The position numbers were made by a program, and so were the translations under genes. The notes under the pieces are model-generated. The model was not told the origin of the DNA. It saw only the letters and a program-made list of their open reading frames with translations, and did not search any database. A stretch of 6,391 nt of DNA from positions 1-6,391 of the forward strand of contig CAZHNG010000367.1 in assembly GCA_964533785.1 (NCBI GenBank), read 5' to 3'. The first letter of the stretch is position 1, and every line of letters begins with the position of its first letter. Below are positions 1-6,391 of this stretch, in pieces. The DNA comes from JANQRV01 sp964533785 (GTDB lineage: Bacteria; Bacteroidota; Bacteroidia; Chitinophagales; Saprospiraceae).

Positions 1-1
1 G

Positions 2-22
2 CTCATTGTTCATCGCTCATTG
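2..22 (-). repeat. Short tandem heptamer array (CAATGAR type), left copy
   Basis: Three consecutive 7-bp units are read on the plus strand: CTCATTG (2-8), TTCATCG (9-15) and CTCATTG (16-22). On the minus strand they read CAATGAG, CGATGAA and CAATGAG. The array ends 10 nt before the ATG of the M1 peptidase gene and may continue to the left of the window. It is the reverse complement of part of the array at 3099-3163, matching positions 3143-3163 at 19 of 21 bases. Its function is unknown; it lies where the 5' leader or promoter of the M1 gene should be. Confidence 0.7.
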
Positions 23-32
23 ATCTCACCCT

Positions 33-3000
33 ATGAAAAAGCTGCTTACACTCATCTTGACCGCGTTGGCCTATTGCCCTTCTACTGCCCAGGAATCTTA
101 TTTCCAGCAAGAAGTCAATTATTGGATCGAAGTTGCTTTGGACGACAGCCTGCATCAGCTCGATGGCCAAATCAAAATACAATACATCAATCATTCGCCG
201 GATGTGCTGGATACGATTTATCTGCATCTCTGGCCCAATGCTTACCGGAATAAAACCACCGCTTTTGCCAAACAGCAGTTGAAGGATGGGAATACGGCAT
301 TTTATTTTGCTGAAGAAGAGTCCTTGGGAGGGATAGAGCAACTGGATTTTCACCTTGAAGCTAAGCCGGTGGCCTTTACTTATTTTCAAGACAATCCGGA
401 TGTGGCTTTTATCAACTTACCCAACCCCTTGCCTTCCGGAGATACGCTGATTTTGACAACTCCTTTCCGGGTAAAAATACCTGAATCTTTTTCCCGTTTG
501 GGGCACGTCGGGCAATCTTACCAGATCACGCAGTGGTACCCCAAACCTGCCGTCTACGATCGTGATGGTTGGCATCCCATGCCGTATTTAGACCGCGGAG
601 AATTTTATGCGGAATTCGGTGCTTTCGATGTGAAGATCACCTTGCCGGAAAATTATGTGACCGGTGCGACCGGCGTATTACAAACCCTATCCGAACATGA
701 TTTTTTAGCTGAAAAAATTAAGGAAACGGATGCTTATTTAGCAGCAATGGAAAGCAGTGAAAATCTCAATTTTGAAAGGTTTCCTCCTTCCAGTGAACGC
801 TTGAAAACCATTCATTACACCGCAGAGCGAGTCCATGACTTCGCCTGGTTTGCGGATAAACGATTTAAAGTTCAGAAAAGCAGGGTTGAATTGTCAACCG
901 ATACGGTAGATACCTGGGTAATGTTTACTGACTTTGAAAGTCATTTATGGCAAAACGCCATCAAGTACGTGGATCGTGCCGTTCAATTTTATTCCGATGC
1001 ACTGGGCGATTATCCTTATCCACAAATGACGGCGGTACAGAGTGCCCTCAGTGCCGGTAGCGGCATGGAGTATCCCATGATAACTGTTATTGGGGAATCA
1101 GAGAGTCCCCGTGCCCTAGATGAAGTCATCACCCACGAAGTAGGCCACAACTGGTTTTACGGTATTCTCGCCAACAACGAACGGGACCATGCCTGGATGG
1201 ATGAAGGCATTAACACCTTCTACGAGAAACGGTATATGCAACAATATTATTCAGATCCTTCCTGGCCATTGTTGCCTGAATTCTTGCAAGGGAAACAACC
1301 CATGGAAAATTGGGAACTCACTTATCAATTGCTGAAAAGAAACAATGTAGAACAGGCATCGGATACGCCTGCTGATGCTACGACCTGGCTGAATTATTAT
1401 TTTGGGGCCTACGAAAAACCGGCGGTGGCCTTGAAGTACCTGGAAGCGTATATTGGGAAAAAAAGGTTTGATGCCGCCATGCAACGGTATTTTCAGCAAT
1501 GGCAGTTTCAACATCCCCAGCCTGAAGATTTTCAAAAAGTGTTGGAAAAAGCCGTCGGAGAACCTCTGGACTGGCTATTTGACGGATTGCTGTTCTCTAA
1601 TGATAAGTTAGATTATGCCACTGTATCGATCGAAGATCAAGGCAAAGATTGGAAGGTCAACTTGAAAAATAAAGGACGAATAAATGGCCCGGTCCCTTTG
1701 TACATCCATAACCAGGACAGCTTTTCTTTGATCCAATGGGTGAAAGGTTTTCCAGAAGAACAATCCGTTATCCTTCCTAAGGGAGACTACAACCGCCTCC
1801 TAATCGATGCTCAACGGATCACACCGGATTATAACCGCAACAATAATAGTATACAGACTACCGGCCAATTCAAAACCATTGAACCGATTAACTTGTCCCT
1901 TTTACCAAAAGTCGACGATGGTCAATCGACACCAATATTTCTCCATCCGGCGGTGGGTTGGAATGCATACGATAAATGGATGTTCGGAATGACTATCCAC
2001 AACCTGACCTTTCCCTCAAGACCCTTTCAATTTTTTGCCGTGCCTTTATTGGCTACCGGTACTAACAGCTTTGCAGGAATAGGGGAGGCCGGTTATCATG
2101 TATTACCTGAAAATAGTTTCCTGCGCAAGGCAAAGATCGGGGTGAATTGGCGGCGCTTTCACCATAATGACCTGGCGTCCGCACAACAAGCATTCAATTT
2201 ACAATACAATCGCTTCGTGCCTTACCTGGCATTTGATTTCAAAGGCCATCCAACCTTTTCATTCAGGCAAAAACTAACCTGGCGGACTATTTTTTTAAAC
2301 ACTGAGACTGGTTCCTTTGATAATGAAGGTGCCTATCAAGGCAATGAAAAGCTCCACAATTCCATTCATGAATTATCTTATCAAGCAGAGAACAGAAGAG
2401 CTTTACATCCCTTTGAATTTTTGCTAGCATTGGAAGGTCAACAGTATGATCTATTCGGTCAAAATGAGAGTTATCTCAAGGCCTCCCTAGATTGGCGAGG
2501 GCATTACACTTACGAAGAAGACAAAAACGTCAGCTACCGGATCTTTCTTGGGACCTTTTTGCAAAATACGCAGCGGGATGGCGGAGTCATCATTCCTGCA
2601 GCATTCAATTTAATCGGCCAGGGCTATAATGATTACCGCTACGATGAATTTTATCTGGGCAGGAACGAACGCCGTGGTATTTGGAGTCAACAGATCAGTA
2701 TTAGGGATGGGGGGATGAAATTACCGGCAGGTCCGGGGTTCGACTTCATCGGCAGAAGCAATAATTTTATCTTTGCTCTGAACCTAAAAGCAGACCTGCC
2801 CGGGAAATTTCCGCTCCAACTGCCCCTTAAGCCCTATTTTGACCTTGGCTTTTTTGACAATGCCACCCCCACCGGCCAGGATGCTGCTTTTAAAGATCAA
2901 CTAGTTTGGAGTGGCGGCCTTGAACTGGAATTGGTCCAGGGTTTCTTTAGTCTGTACTTTCCCATTATCAATTCAGAAAATATCGACAATATTTTAAAGG

Positions 3001-3083
3001 AAAAAGGCAATTATTTTTCTCGCATCAGCTTTCGGTTGGCCTTGCACCAAATTGATCTGCTGGAAGTATTGGATGTACTTTGA
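33..3083 (+). CDS. Secreted M1 family zinc metallopeptidase with C-terminal barrel-like domain
   Basis: This 1016-residue protein is predicted to be an exported zinc aminopeptidase-type enzyme that removes residues from peptide N-termini. Residues 1-19 look like a signal peptide: MKKLL, a hydrophobic core, and cleavage likely at S-T-A19|Q20. That signal supports the ATG at 33; no Shine-Dalgarno sequence is visible. Residues ~22-225 fit the M1 N-terminal beta domain. The catalytic domain (~230-480) has the substrate-binding motif as G342-S-G-M-E346-Y (the usual GxMEN with Tyr for Asn). The zinc site is H368-E-V-G-H372 plus E391, and the catalytic Tyr is Y460 in AYEKP. A short helical region (to ~520) and a beta-sandwich-like segment (~525-605) follow. 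From ~638 to the end the sequence is aromatic and strand-rich, beginning PAVGWNAYDKW, and resembles an outer-membrane barrel, which ordinary M1 enzymes lack. Active-site residues are all present. The peptidase call is firm; exact substrate and barrel topology are inference. Confidence 0.93.
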   Translation: MKKLLTLILTALAYCPSTAQESYFQQEVNYWIEVALDDSLHQLDGQIKIQYINHSPDVLDTIYLHLWPNAYRNKTTAFAKQQLKDGNTAFYFAEEESLGGIEQLDFHLEAKPVAFTYFQDNPDVAFINLPNPLPSGDTLILTTPFRVKIPESFSRLGHVGQSYQITQWYPKPAVYDRDGWHPMPYLDRGEFYAEFGAFDVKITLPENYVTGATGVLQTLSEHDFLAEKIKETDAYLAAMESSENLNFERFPPSSERLKTIHYTAERVHDFAWFADKRFKVQKSRVELSTDTVDTWVMFTDFESHLWQNAIKYVDRAVQFYSDALGDYPYPQMTAVQSALSAGSGMEYPMITVIGESESPRALDEVITHEVGHNWFYGILANNERDHAWMDEGINTFYEKRYMQQYYSDPSWPLLPEFLQGKQPMENWELTYQLLKRNNVEQASDTPADATTWLNYYFGAYEKPAVALKYLEAYIGKKRFDAAMQRYFQQWQFQHPQPEDFQKVLEKAVGEPLDWLFDGLLFSNDKLDYATVSIEDQGKDWKVNLKNKGRINGPVPLYIHNQDSFSLIQWVKGFPEEQSVILPKGDYNRLLIDAQRITPDYNRNNNSIQTTGQFKTIEPINLSLLPKVDDGQSTPIFLHPAVGWNAYDKWMFGMTIHNLTFPSRPFQFFAVPLLATGTNSFAGIGEAGYHVLPENSFLRKAKIGVNWRRFHHNDLASAQQAFNLQYNRFVPYLAFDFKGHPTFSFRQKLTWRTIFLNTETGSFDNEGAYQGNEKLHNSIHELSYQAENRRALHPFEFLLALEGQQYDLFGQNESYLKASLDWRGHYTYEEDKNVSYRIFLGTFLQNTQRDGGVIIPAAFNLIGQGYNDYRYDEFYLGRNERRGIWSQQISIRDGGMKLPAGPGFDFIGRSNNFIFALNLKADLPGKFPLQLPLKPYFDLGFFDNATPTGQDAAFKDQLVWSGGLELELVQGFFSLYFPIINSENIDNILKEKGNYFSRISFRLALHQIDLLEVLDVL

Positions 3084-3098
3084 AAAAGAAGGTATGTG

Positions 3099-3163
3099 CA
3101 ATGAACAATACTTCAATGAACAATACTTCAATGAACAATGAGCAATGAGCAATGAACAATGGG
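3099..3163 (+). repeat. Heptamer/15-mer tandem repeat array, right copy
   Basis: Starting 15 nt after the M1 stop codon, two perfect copies of CAATGAACAATACTT (3099-3113 and 3114-3128) are followed without a break by five heptamers: CAATGAA (3129-3135), CAATGAG (3136-3142), CAATGAG (3143-3149), CAATGAA (3150-3156) and CAATGGG (3157-3163). The 15-mer is itself one heptamer plus the variant CAATACTT, so the whole tract is built on one CAATGAR unit. It is non-coding in context and lies in the convergent intergenic region. The orientation is opposite to that of the array at 2-22. Confidence 0.85.
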
Positions 3164-3209
3164 ATCAGGGCGGGTAAAAACTCGTCGAACCTACTGATCC
3201 GTTTCTTTT
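3162..3209 (+). terminator. Possible terminator-like stem after the M1 gene
   Basis: GGATCAG (3162-3168) pairs perfectly with CTGATCC (3194-3200). The 25-nt loop can hold a small inner hairpin, CGGGT (3171-3175) with ACTCG (3180-3184), using one G-U pair. The T-rich run TTTCTTTT (3202-3209) follows directly. The position, about 80 nt after the M1 stop and between convergent genes, suits a terminator. The long loop and interrupted T tract make it a weak example. Confidence 0.3.
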
Positions 3210-3217
3210 GGTTATGT

Positions 3218-3231
3218 CATTAGCTCTAATG
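3218..3231. repeat. Small perfect dyad CATTAG-CT-CTAATG
   Basis: The 14-bp sequence CATTAGCTCTAATG is a perfect 6-bp inverted repeat around a 2-bp centre (a 5-bp stem with a 4-nt loop if folded). It lies between the convergent M1 and M16 genes, 55 nt beyond the M16 stop on the minus strand. No T tract follows on either strand, so it is not a standard terminator. It may be chance or part of the 3' end of either transcript. Confidence 0.35.
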
Positions 3232-3286
3232 AAAGCGTTGTAACAACCCAATTAAACTCGCTGACCCGTTAGACCTGACTATCTCG

Positions 3287-4848
3287 TCAAAACCCAAAAA
3301 CATCCTCCAAACTCAATTCTTCAACTTGTCCGAACTGGTTTAGAAAGTTGAAATCCACATGGTTTCTATCCCCAAGCACCATAATATTGAAGTGACGGTT
3401 GGTGATATATTTTTGGTGATAATTCAGCAGGTCGCTGGCATCTGAAAATTGCAATCGATTGTAACAGTCCCTGCGTACATCCTGAAAGAAACCCAGGTCC
3501 TTTGCCGCTTGTGCTTCCCAAAAGATCTGGGAAGGTTTCAGGTTTTCGCTGGCGATCTGTTTGAGTTGAGAAAGGCGGGCGTATTCGATTTGGTCAGGGT
3601 AGACCGGCATATTTTGGATAAGGTCCAGCATACTGGGCAAGGCATCAGAAATTTTATCGGGCTGTGTGCCTAAAAAGGCGGCCAAATAATGAGCACCATC
3701 TTTTGTTCTTGGAAAAGCGGCATAGGCGTAACAAGAGTAAGCAAAGGCTTTGGATTCCCTGATTTCCTGAAAAACTATGGAAGATAATCCACTACCAAAA
3801 TATTCATTGTACCAATCCTGAAAAAGGAATTCTGAAAAGTTAAATTGCGGTGTACCGGTAGAGGTCATTAATAATTCCGTTTGCACCATTGGGAAATGGA
3901 CAAACCAAACTTTATTTTCCGTTTGCTGCGCTTCCTGGTATTGGCGATTAGCAGGAGTGGGAACAAGGTTGGCGCTGACATGATGGTGGCGTTCAATATT
4001 TTTGGCTACTTCATCGAAGGAGTCTGGTCCGTAATAGTATACCTGATGTTCAACAGCAAATAGATTGGAGATCAGTTCCGCGAGATCGGCTGCTTTCGTT
4101 GCGGCAATTTCATCCGCATTCAACCGGTGAGTATAGGGAGATTGTTTTCCAAACCGTCCGAAATTGATCATCGCCTGGTTTAAAATGATTTTTTTGTTGT
4201 GTTTGGCATTAGCACGTTTGGTGAATATATCTGCGATTAAACTAGGCATGACAGATTCGTCCACCGCACATGCTGCCACGAAATGCTCCAGCAATTGGAG
4301 GCTCTCCAAAAATGACCGGTTTAGCCCTCTCAGGGTAAGATAAGTGCGGCGGTAGTGGGTATGCAGATCAAAGCGAACCCCTAACCTGAAGAAAGCCATT
4401 GCAAGGTCAGCAGCCTTGTATTTTGAGGTGCCGACCAGTTCGGAGTACAGGTCAATGAGTGTAAGCCGTTTATTACTCAGGGTTCCCATCTCGAAGATAA
4501 AATCCAAACGGAATAAATCGTTGACTGGATTTTCTACGTAAGATAGCTCAATACCGTTGGCAAGTTTCACTCTGTGCAAAGCAGTGGTGAAATCGACAAA
4601 AGTAGGTTCCAGGTCAGCAGGTTTTTGCTGTAAAAAAGACGTGGCAAATGCAGAGAGTCCGTCCCGGTTTAACGTAATCGGAGTGATGGGAGGTTTTTCT
4701 ACCTTTACTACGTTGGGGTCAGTACCTTGTTTTTTGTAAATTACGGCATAATTATGCTGTAAGTAATGATTGGCAAATTCAACAAGGCTGGCTTTACTTT
4801 GCCCTTCATACCAATCGTAGCGGTTGACCATTCTTTCCCATTCTACCC
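3287..4848 (-). CDS. M16 (insulinase/pitrilysin-like) peptidase, C-terminal half; same gene as 4859-6167
   Basis: This is the second lobe of an M16 zinc peptidase, cut at its 5' side by the N run at 4849-4858. The frame stays open through the ATG at 4831 right up to the gap, reading VEWERMVNRYDW, so that ATG is an internal Met and not a start. Joined to the upstream half this segment supplies residues ~438-956; the stop is TGA at 3287-3289. M16 C-terminal lobes carry no zinc site but close over the substrate. The expected substrate-binding segment is present at residues ~787-808, starting FGSGLSSIVF, with R800 and Y807. Their 7-residue spacing is that of Arg824 and Tyr831 in human insulin-degrading enzyme. 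A linker with KPPITPITLNRD (~489-500) joins the lobes. No signal peptide exists on the joined protein, so cytoplasmic action is likely. It is convergent with the M1 gene, 203 bp away. Confidence 0.9.
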
Positions 4849-4858
4849 NNNNNNNNNN
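4849..4858. other. Assembly gap (10 Ns) inside the M16 gene
   Basis: Ten consecutive undetermined bases lie within one gene. Ten is not a multiple of three, so reading across them shifts frame and gives a false short tail to the upstream half. If they are deleted, the minus strand reads TTA GGG GTA GAA TGG across the join, giving L-G-V-E-W in the frame used on both sides. The total then becomes exactly 957 codons including the stop. The run is therefore best read as scaffold padding and not as a genuine frameshift. Confidence 0.95.
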
Positions 4859-6167
4859 CTAAGATATAGGCTTCCGTCATCAAATTAACCCTACTCTTGT
4901 TATCCTCCAGTTCTTTGGTTTCCTGGAGTTTATCATTGGTAATAATGGCTTCCAGAAAATCCTCGTCGAAACGGCCTTCCCGGATGAATTGAATTTGATC
5001 CAGTAGTAGCTGTTCCACTTCTTCCAGGGATTGGTTTTCTTTGGGTTTACCATGCAAGATCAGGGCGTTGAAGTCTTGGTAATTCCAGGTCCAGGCATCA
5101 GCAGATAGTACTTTTTGTTGTTGAGTGAGATGGAGGTCAAAAAGACCGCAGGTACCGTTATTTAACAAATTACTGATGAGGTTGAGCATCAAGGGATCGT
5201 CCGTCTGGCTACTGCCGAATCGCCATCCTATTTCAATAAAAGGAGCTTCATTCCCTAATACTTCTTTCCTTATGGGGCCCTGGATCAATGGTTGCTCTTC
5301 GTAGGTAAAAGGGGGAATGGGCTTTGGTTCATAATGGCCAAAATACTTTTCAGCCAGTTCGATAGCCTGGTCCGGTTCAAAATCACCGGACATAATAATG
5401 GCCATATTATTGGGAACATAATAAGTTTGAAAGTAGTGTTGGATCTTTTCCTGGGAAGGGTTTTTCAGGTCGTAGGCTCTCCCCAGTGTGGTTTGAGTGC
5501 CATAAGGATGACTGGGAAATAATGACTGTCGCAAAGCATTATTGGCCTTGCGAAAATCACGATCCTGACTGATATTGAACTCTTCGTAAACCGTTTCGAG
5601 TTCGGTATGGAAAAGTCGTAAGGCCATCATGCTGAAGCGCTCCGCTTCCAAAGCCATCCACCGCTCTAATTCGTTGGTAGGGATATCATTGACGAACACC
5701 GTTTGGTCTACCCAGGTATAGGCATTGGTTGCGTTTGCACCGATCGAGGTTGCCAGTTTATCGTATTCATTAGGAACAGCATAACGGGCAGCTTCCTGGG
5801 ATAATTGATCGATCTGCGAATAAATTTTACGTTTTAGCTCAGGATCTTTTTCGGCGCGATGCGCTTCGTAAAGCTTGGAGATCTGTTGCAGCAATACTTT
5901 TTCCTTTTCCCAGTCAAGGGTACCTATTTTTTGGGTGCCCTTAAAGAGCATATGTTCCATGTAGTGAGCTAAACCGGTAGTATCGGCTGGATCTTGCTTG
6001 GAACCGGCTCTGACTGCGATATTGGTGAAGATTCTGGGTTCCAAAGGATTAACGCTCATGAACAGCGTCAGGCCGTTCGATAAGGTATGAATGATGACCT
6101 GCATGGGATCATTGGGAAGTTGGTAGCGGTCGAATTGCCGGGTTGGGATTTTGGTTTGTAGCATCAT
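4859..6167 (-). CDS. M16 (insulinase/pitrilysin-like) zinc peptidase, N-terminal catalytic half
   Basis: This is the start and catalytic lobe of the M16 peptidase that continues at 3287-4848. The inverted zinc motif HxxEH is H68-Y-M-E71-H72, followed by MLFKGT as is usual in the family. The third zinc ligand is most likely E196 in TVYEEFN, with E189 as the accompanying conserved Glu. The distance H72-E196 is 124 residues against 77 in human insulin-degrading enzyme. The extra ~47 residues fall at ~85-131, are rich in Lys, Glu, Gln and Arg, and look like a helical hairpin turning at EKDPE. Residues ~240-436 form the second, non-catalytic domain of the lobe. ATG at 6167 is taken as start; the adjacent ATG at 6164 is equally possible and neither has a Shine-Dalgarno sequence. 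There is no signal peptide, which suggests a cytoplasmic enzyme degrading peptides. Joined length is 956 residues, normal for this class. It lies 70 nt after the helicase gene on the same strand. Confidence 0.93.
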
Positions 6168-6181
6168 TGAAAGGACGAGTT

Positions 6182-6210
6182 ATTATAGATTTACCGATCA
6201 AAATTGAACA
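6182..6210 (-). promoter_or_regulatory. Possible promoter for the M16 gene
   Basis: In the 70-nt gap between the helicase stop and the M16 start, the minus strand carries TATAAT (6187-6182), 14 nt before the ATG. TGTTCA (6210-6205) lies 17 nt further upstream. The first box is a perfect match to the general -10 sequence, but the second is a poor -35. The Bacteroidota -7 consensus TAnnTTTG is not clearly present. The gap is AT-rich, so a chance match is possible and read-through from the helicase gene is the alternative. Confidence 0.25.
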
Positions 6211-6237
6211 GGTTTAATTTTAATTTAGTTTCCCGCA

Positions 6238-6391
6238 TCAACTATTTTTAATAAAATCTTCGATACAATAGCAAGCATCGATCAAAGCACCATAAAGCGG
6301 AAAGGTTTTCAAAACCTCTTGGTTTCCAATGATGATCAATTGTTCTTTGGCACGGGTTATTGCCACATTGAGTTTGCGGTCCACCCCGTCT
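6238..6391 (-). CDS. Superfamily 1 DNA2/NAM7-type helicase, C-terminal end (partial)
   Basis: Only the last 50 codons and a TGA (6240-6238) lie in the window; the 5' part is beyond the right edge. The visible peptide begins DGVDRKLNVAITRAKEQ and continues LIIIGN. This is the helicase motif VI pattern (R-x-L-N-V-A-x-T-R-A-[RK], then a hydrophobic strand and GN/GD) of UPF1/DNA2/NAM7-like SF1 helicases. The Arg in ITRAK is the expected arginine finger contacting ATP. The following PLYGALIDACYCIEDFI fits the short C-terminal helix that ends such proteins. The enzyme should be an ATP-driven nucleic-acid helicase in the cytoplasm; whether it acts on DNA or RNA, and what N-terminal domains it has, cannot be seen. 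It is upstream of, and on the same strand as, the M16 gene. Confidence 0.85.
   Translation of the reverse strand, partial: DGVDRKLNVAITRAKEQLIIIGNQEVLKTFPLYGALIDACYCIEDFIKNS

Noticed and set aside
69..77. Possible lipoprotein box around Cys15 of the M1 protein (L-A-Y-C)
   Set aside because: A Tyr directly before the Cys does not fit the lipobox, and a good signal peptidase I site (S-T-A|Q) follows four residues later.
1251..1535. Minus-strand open frame of 94 codons opposite the M1 gene
   Set aside because: It lies wholly inside the strongly supported M1 gene and its product has no recognisable features. The same applies to the other short open frames antisense to, or out of frame with, the M1 and M16 genes.
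3099..3163. CRISPR array
   Set aside because: Units are only 7-15 bp and directly adjacent with no unique spacers, so this is a simple tandem repeat.
3084..3286. Small gene or RNA gene in the convergent intergenic region
   Set aside because: No open frame with convincing coding character and no tRNA-like or known RNA fold was seen; repeats and dyads account for much of the 203 bp.
4829..4831. ATG as the start of a separate 514-residue M16 protein
   Set aside because: The reading frame remains open upstream to the gap with family-consistent residues (VEWER), and a C-terminal lobe alone lacking a start signal is unlikely beside its own N-terminal lobe.
4806..4858. Short C-terminal tail on the upstream M16 half when read straight through the Ns
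   Set aside because: It arises only because ten Ns shift the frame. The other frame beyond the gap carries the family-like continuation, so this tail is an artefact.

Overview
The window looks like chromosomal DNA from a member of the Bacteroidota, plausibly a Saprospiria- or Lewinella-like lineage. This is inferred from protein character: a large secreted M1 peptidase with a C-terminal beta-rich, outer-membrane-like region, a two-lobed M16 peptidase with a long charged insertion, and start codons without a recognisable Shine-Dalgarno sequence. No rRNA, tRNA, CRISPR array, integrase or transposase is visible.

Layout, left to right. Positions 2-22 carry a short array of 7-bp repeats ending 10 nt before the first gene. 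Positions 33-3083 (+) encode a complete 1016-residue M1 family zinc metallopeptidase with a signal peptide, an intact active site and a C-terminal extension of about 375 residues that resembles an outer-membrane barrel. The convergent intergenic region 3084-3286 holds a second, longer 7-bp repeat array in the opposite orientation, a weak terminator-like stem and a small perfect dyad. On the minus strand, 3287-6167 is one M16 (insulinase/pitrilysin-like) peptidase gene interrupted by a run of ten Ns at 4849-4858. Simply removing the Ns joins the two halves in frame into a 956-residue protein of normal family size. After a 70-nt gap, the right edge (6238-6391, minus) holds the last 50 codons of a superfamily 1 DNA2/NAM7-type helicase, recognised by its motif VI.

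How the genes may relate. The M1 enzyme is predicted to be exported and act on peptides at the cell envelope or surface. The M16 enzyme has no signal peptide and should degrade peptides in the cytoplasm. They are convergently transcribed, so not an operon, and a shared role in peptide turnover is only inference. The M16 gene follows the helicase gene on the same strand and may be co-transcribed with it.

The most notable observations are the pair of inverted heptamer arrays that tightly bracket the M1 gene, the M1/barrel-like fusion, and the demonstration that the apparent M16 split is an assembly artefact. I do not see convincing evidence for a new multi-gene system; most of the window is ordinary housekeeping or accessory peptidase coding sequence.
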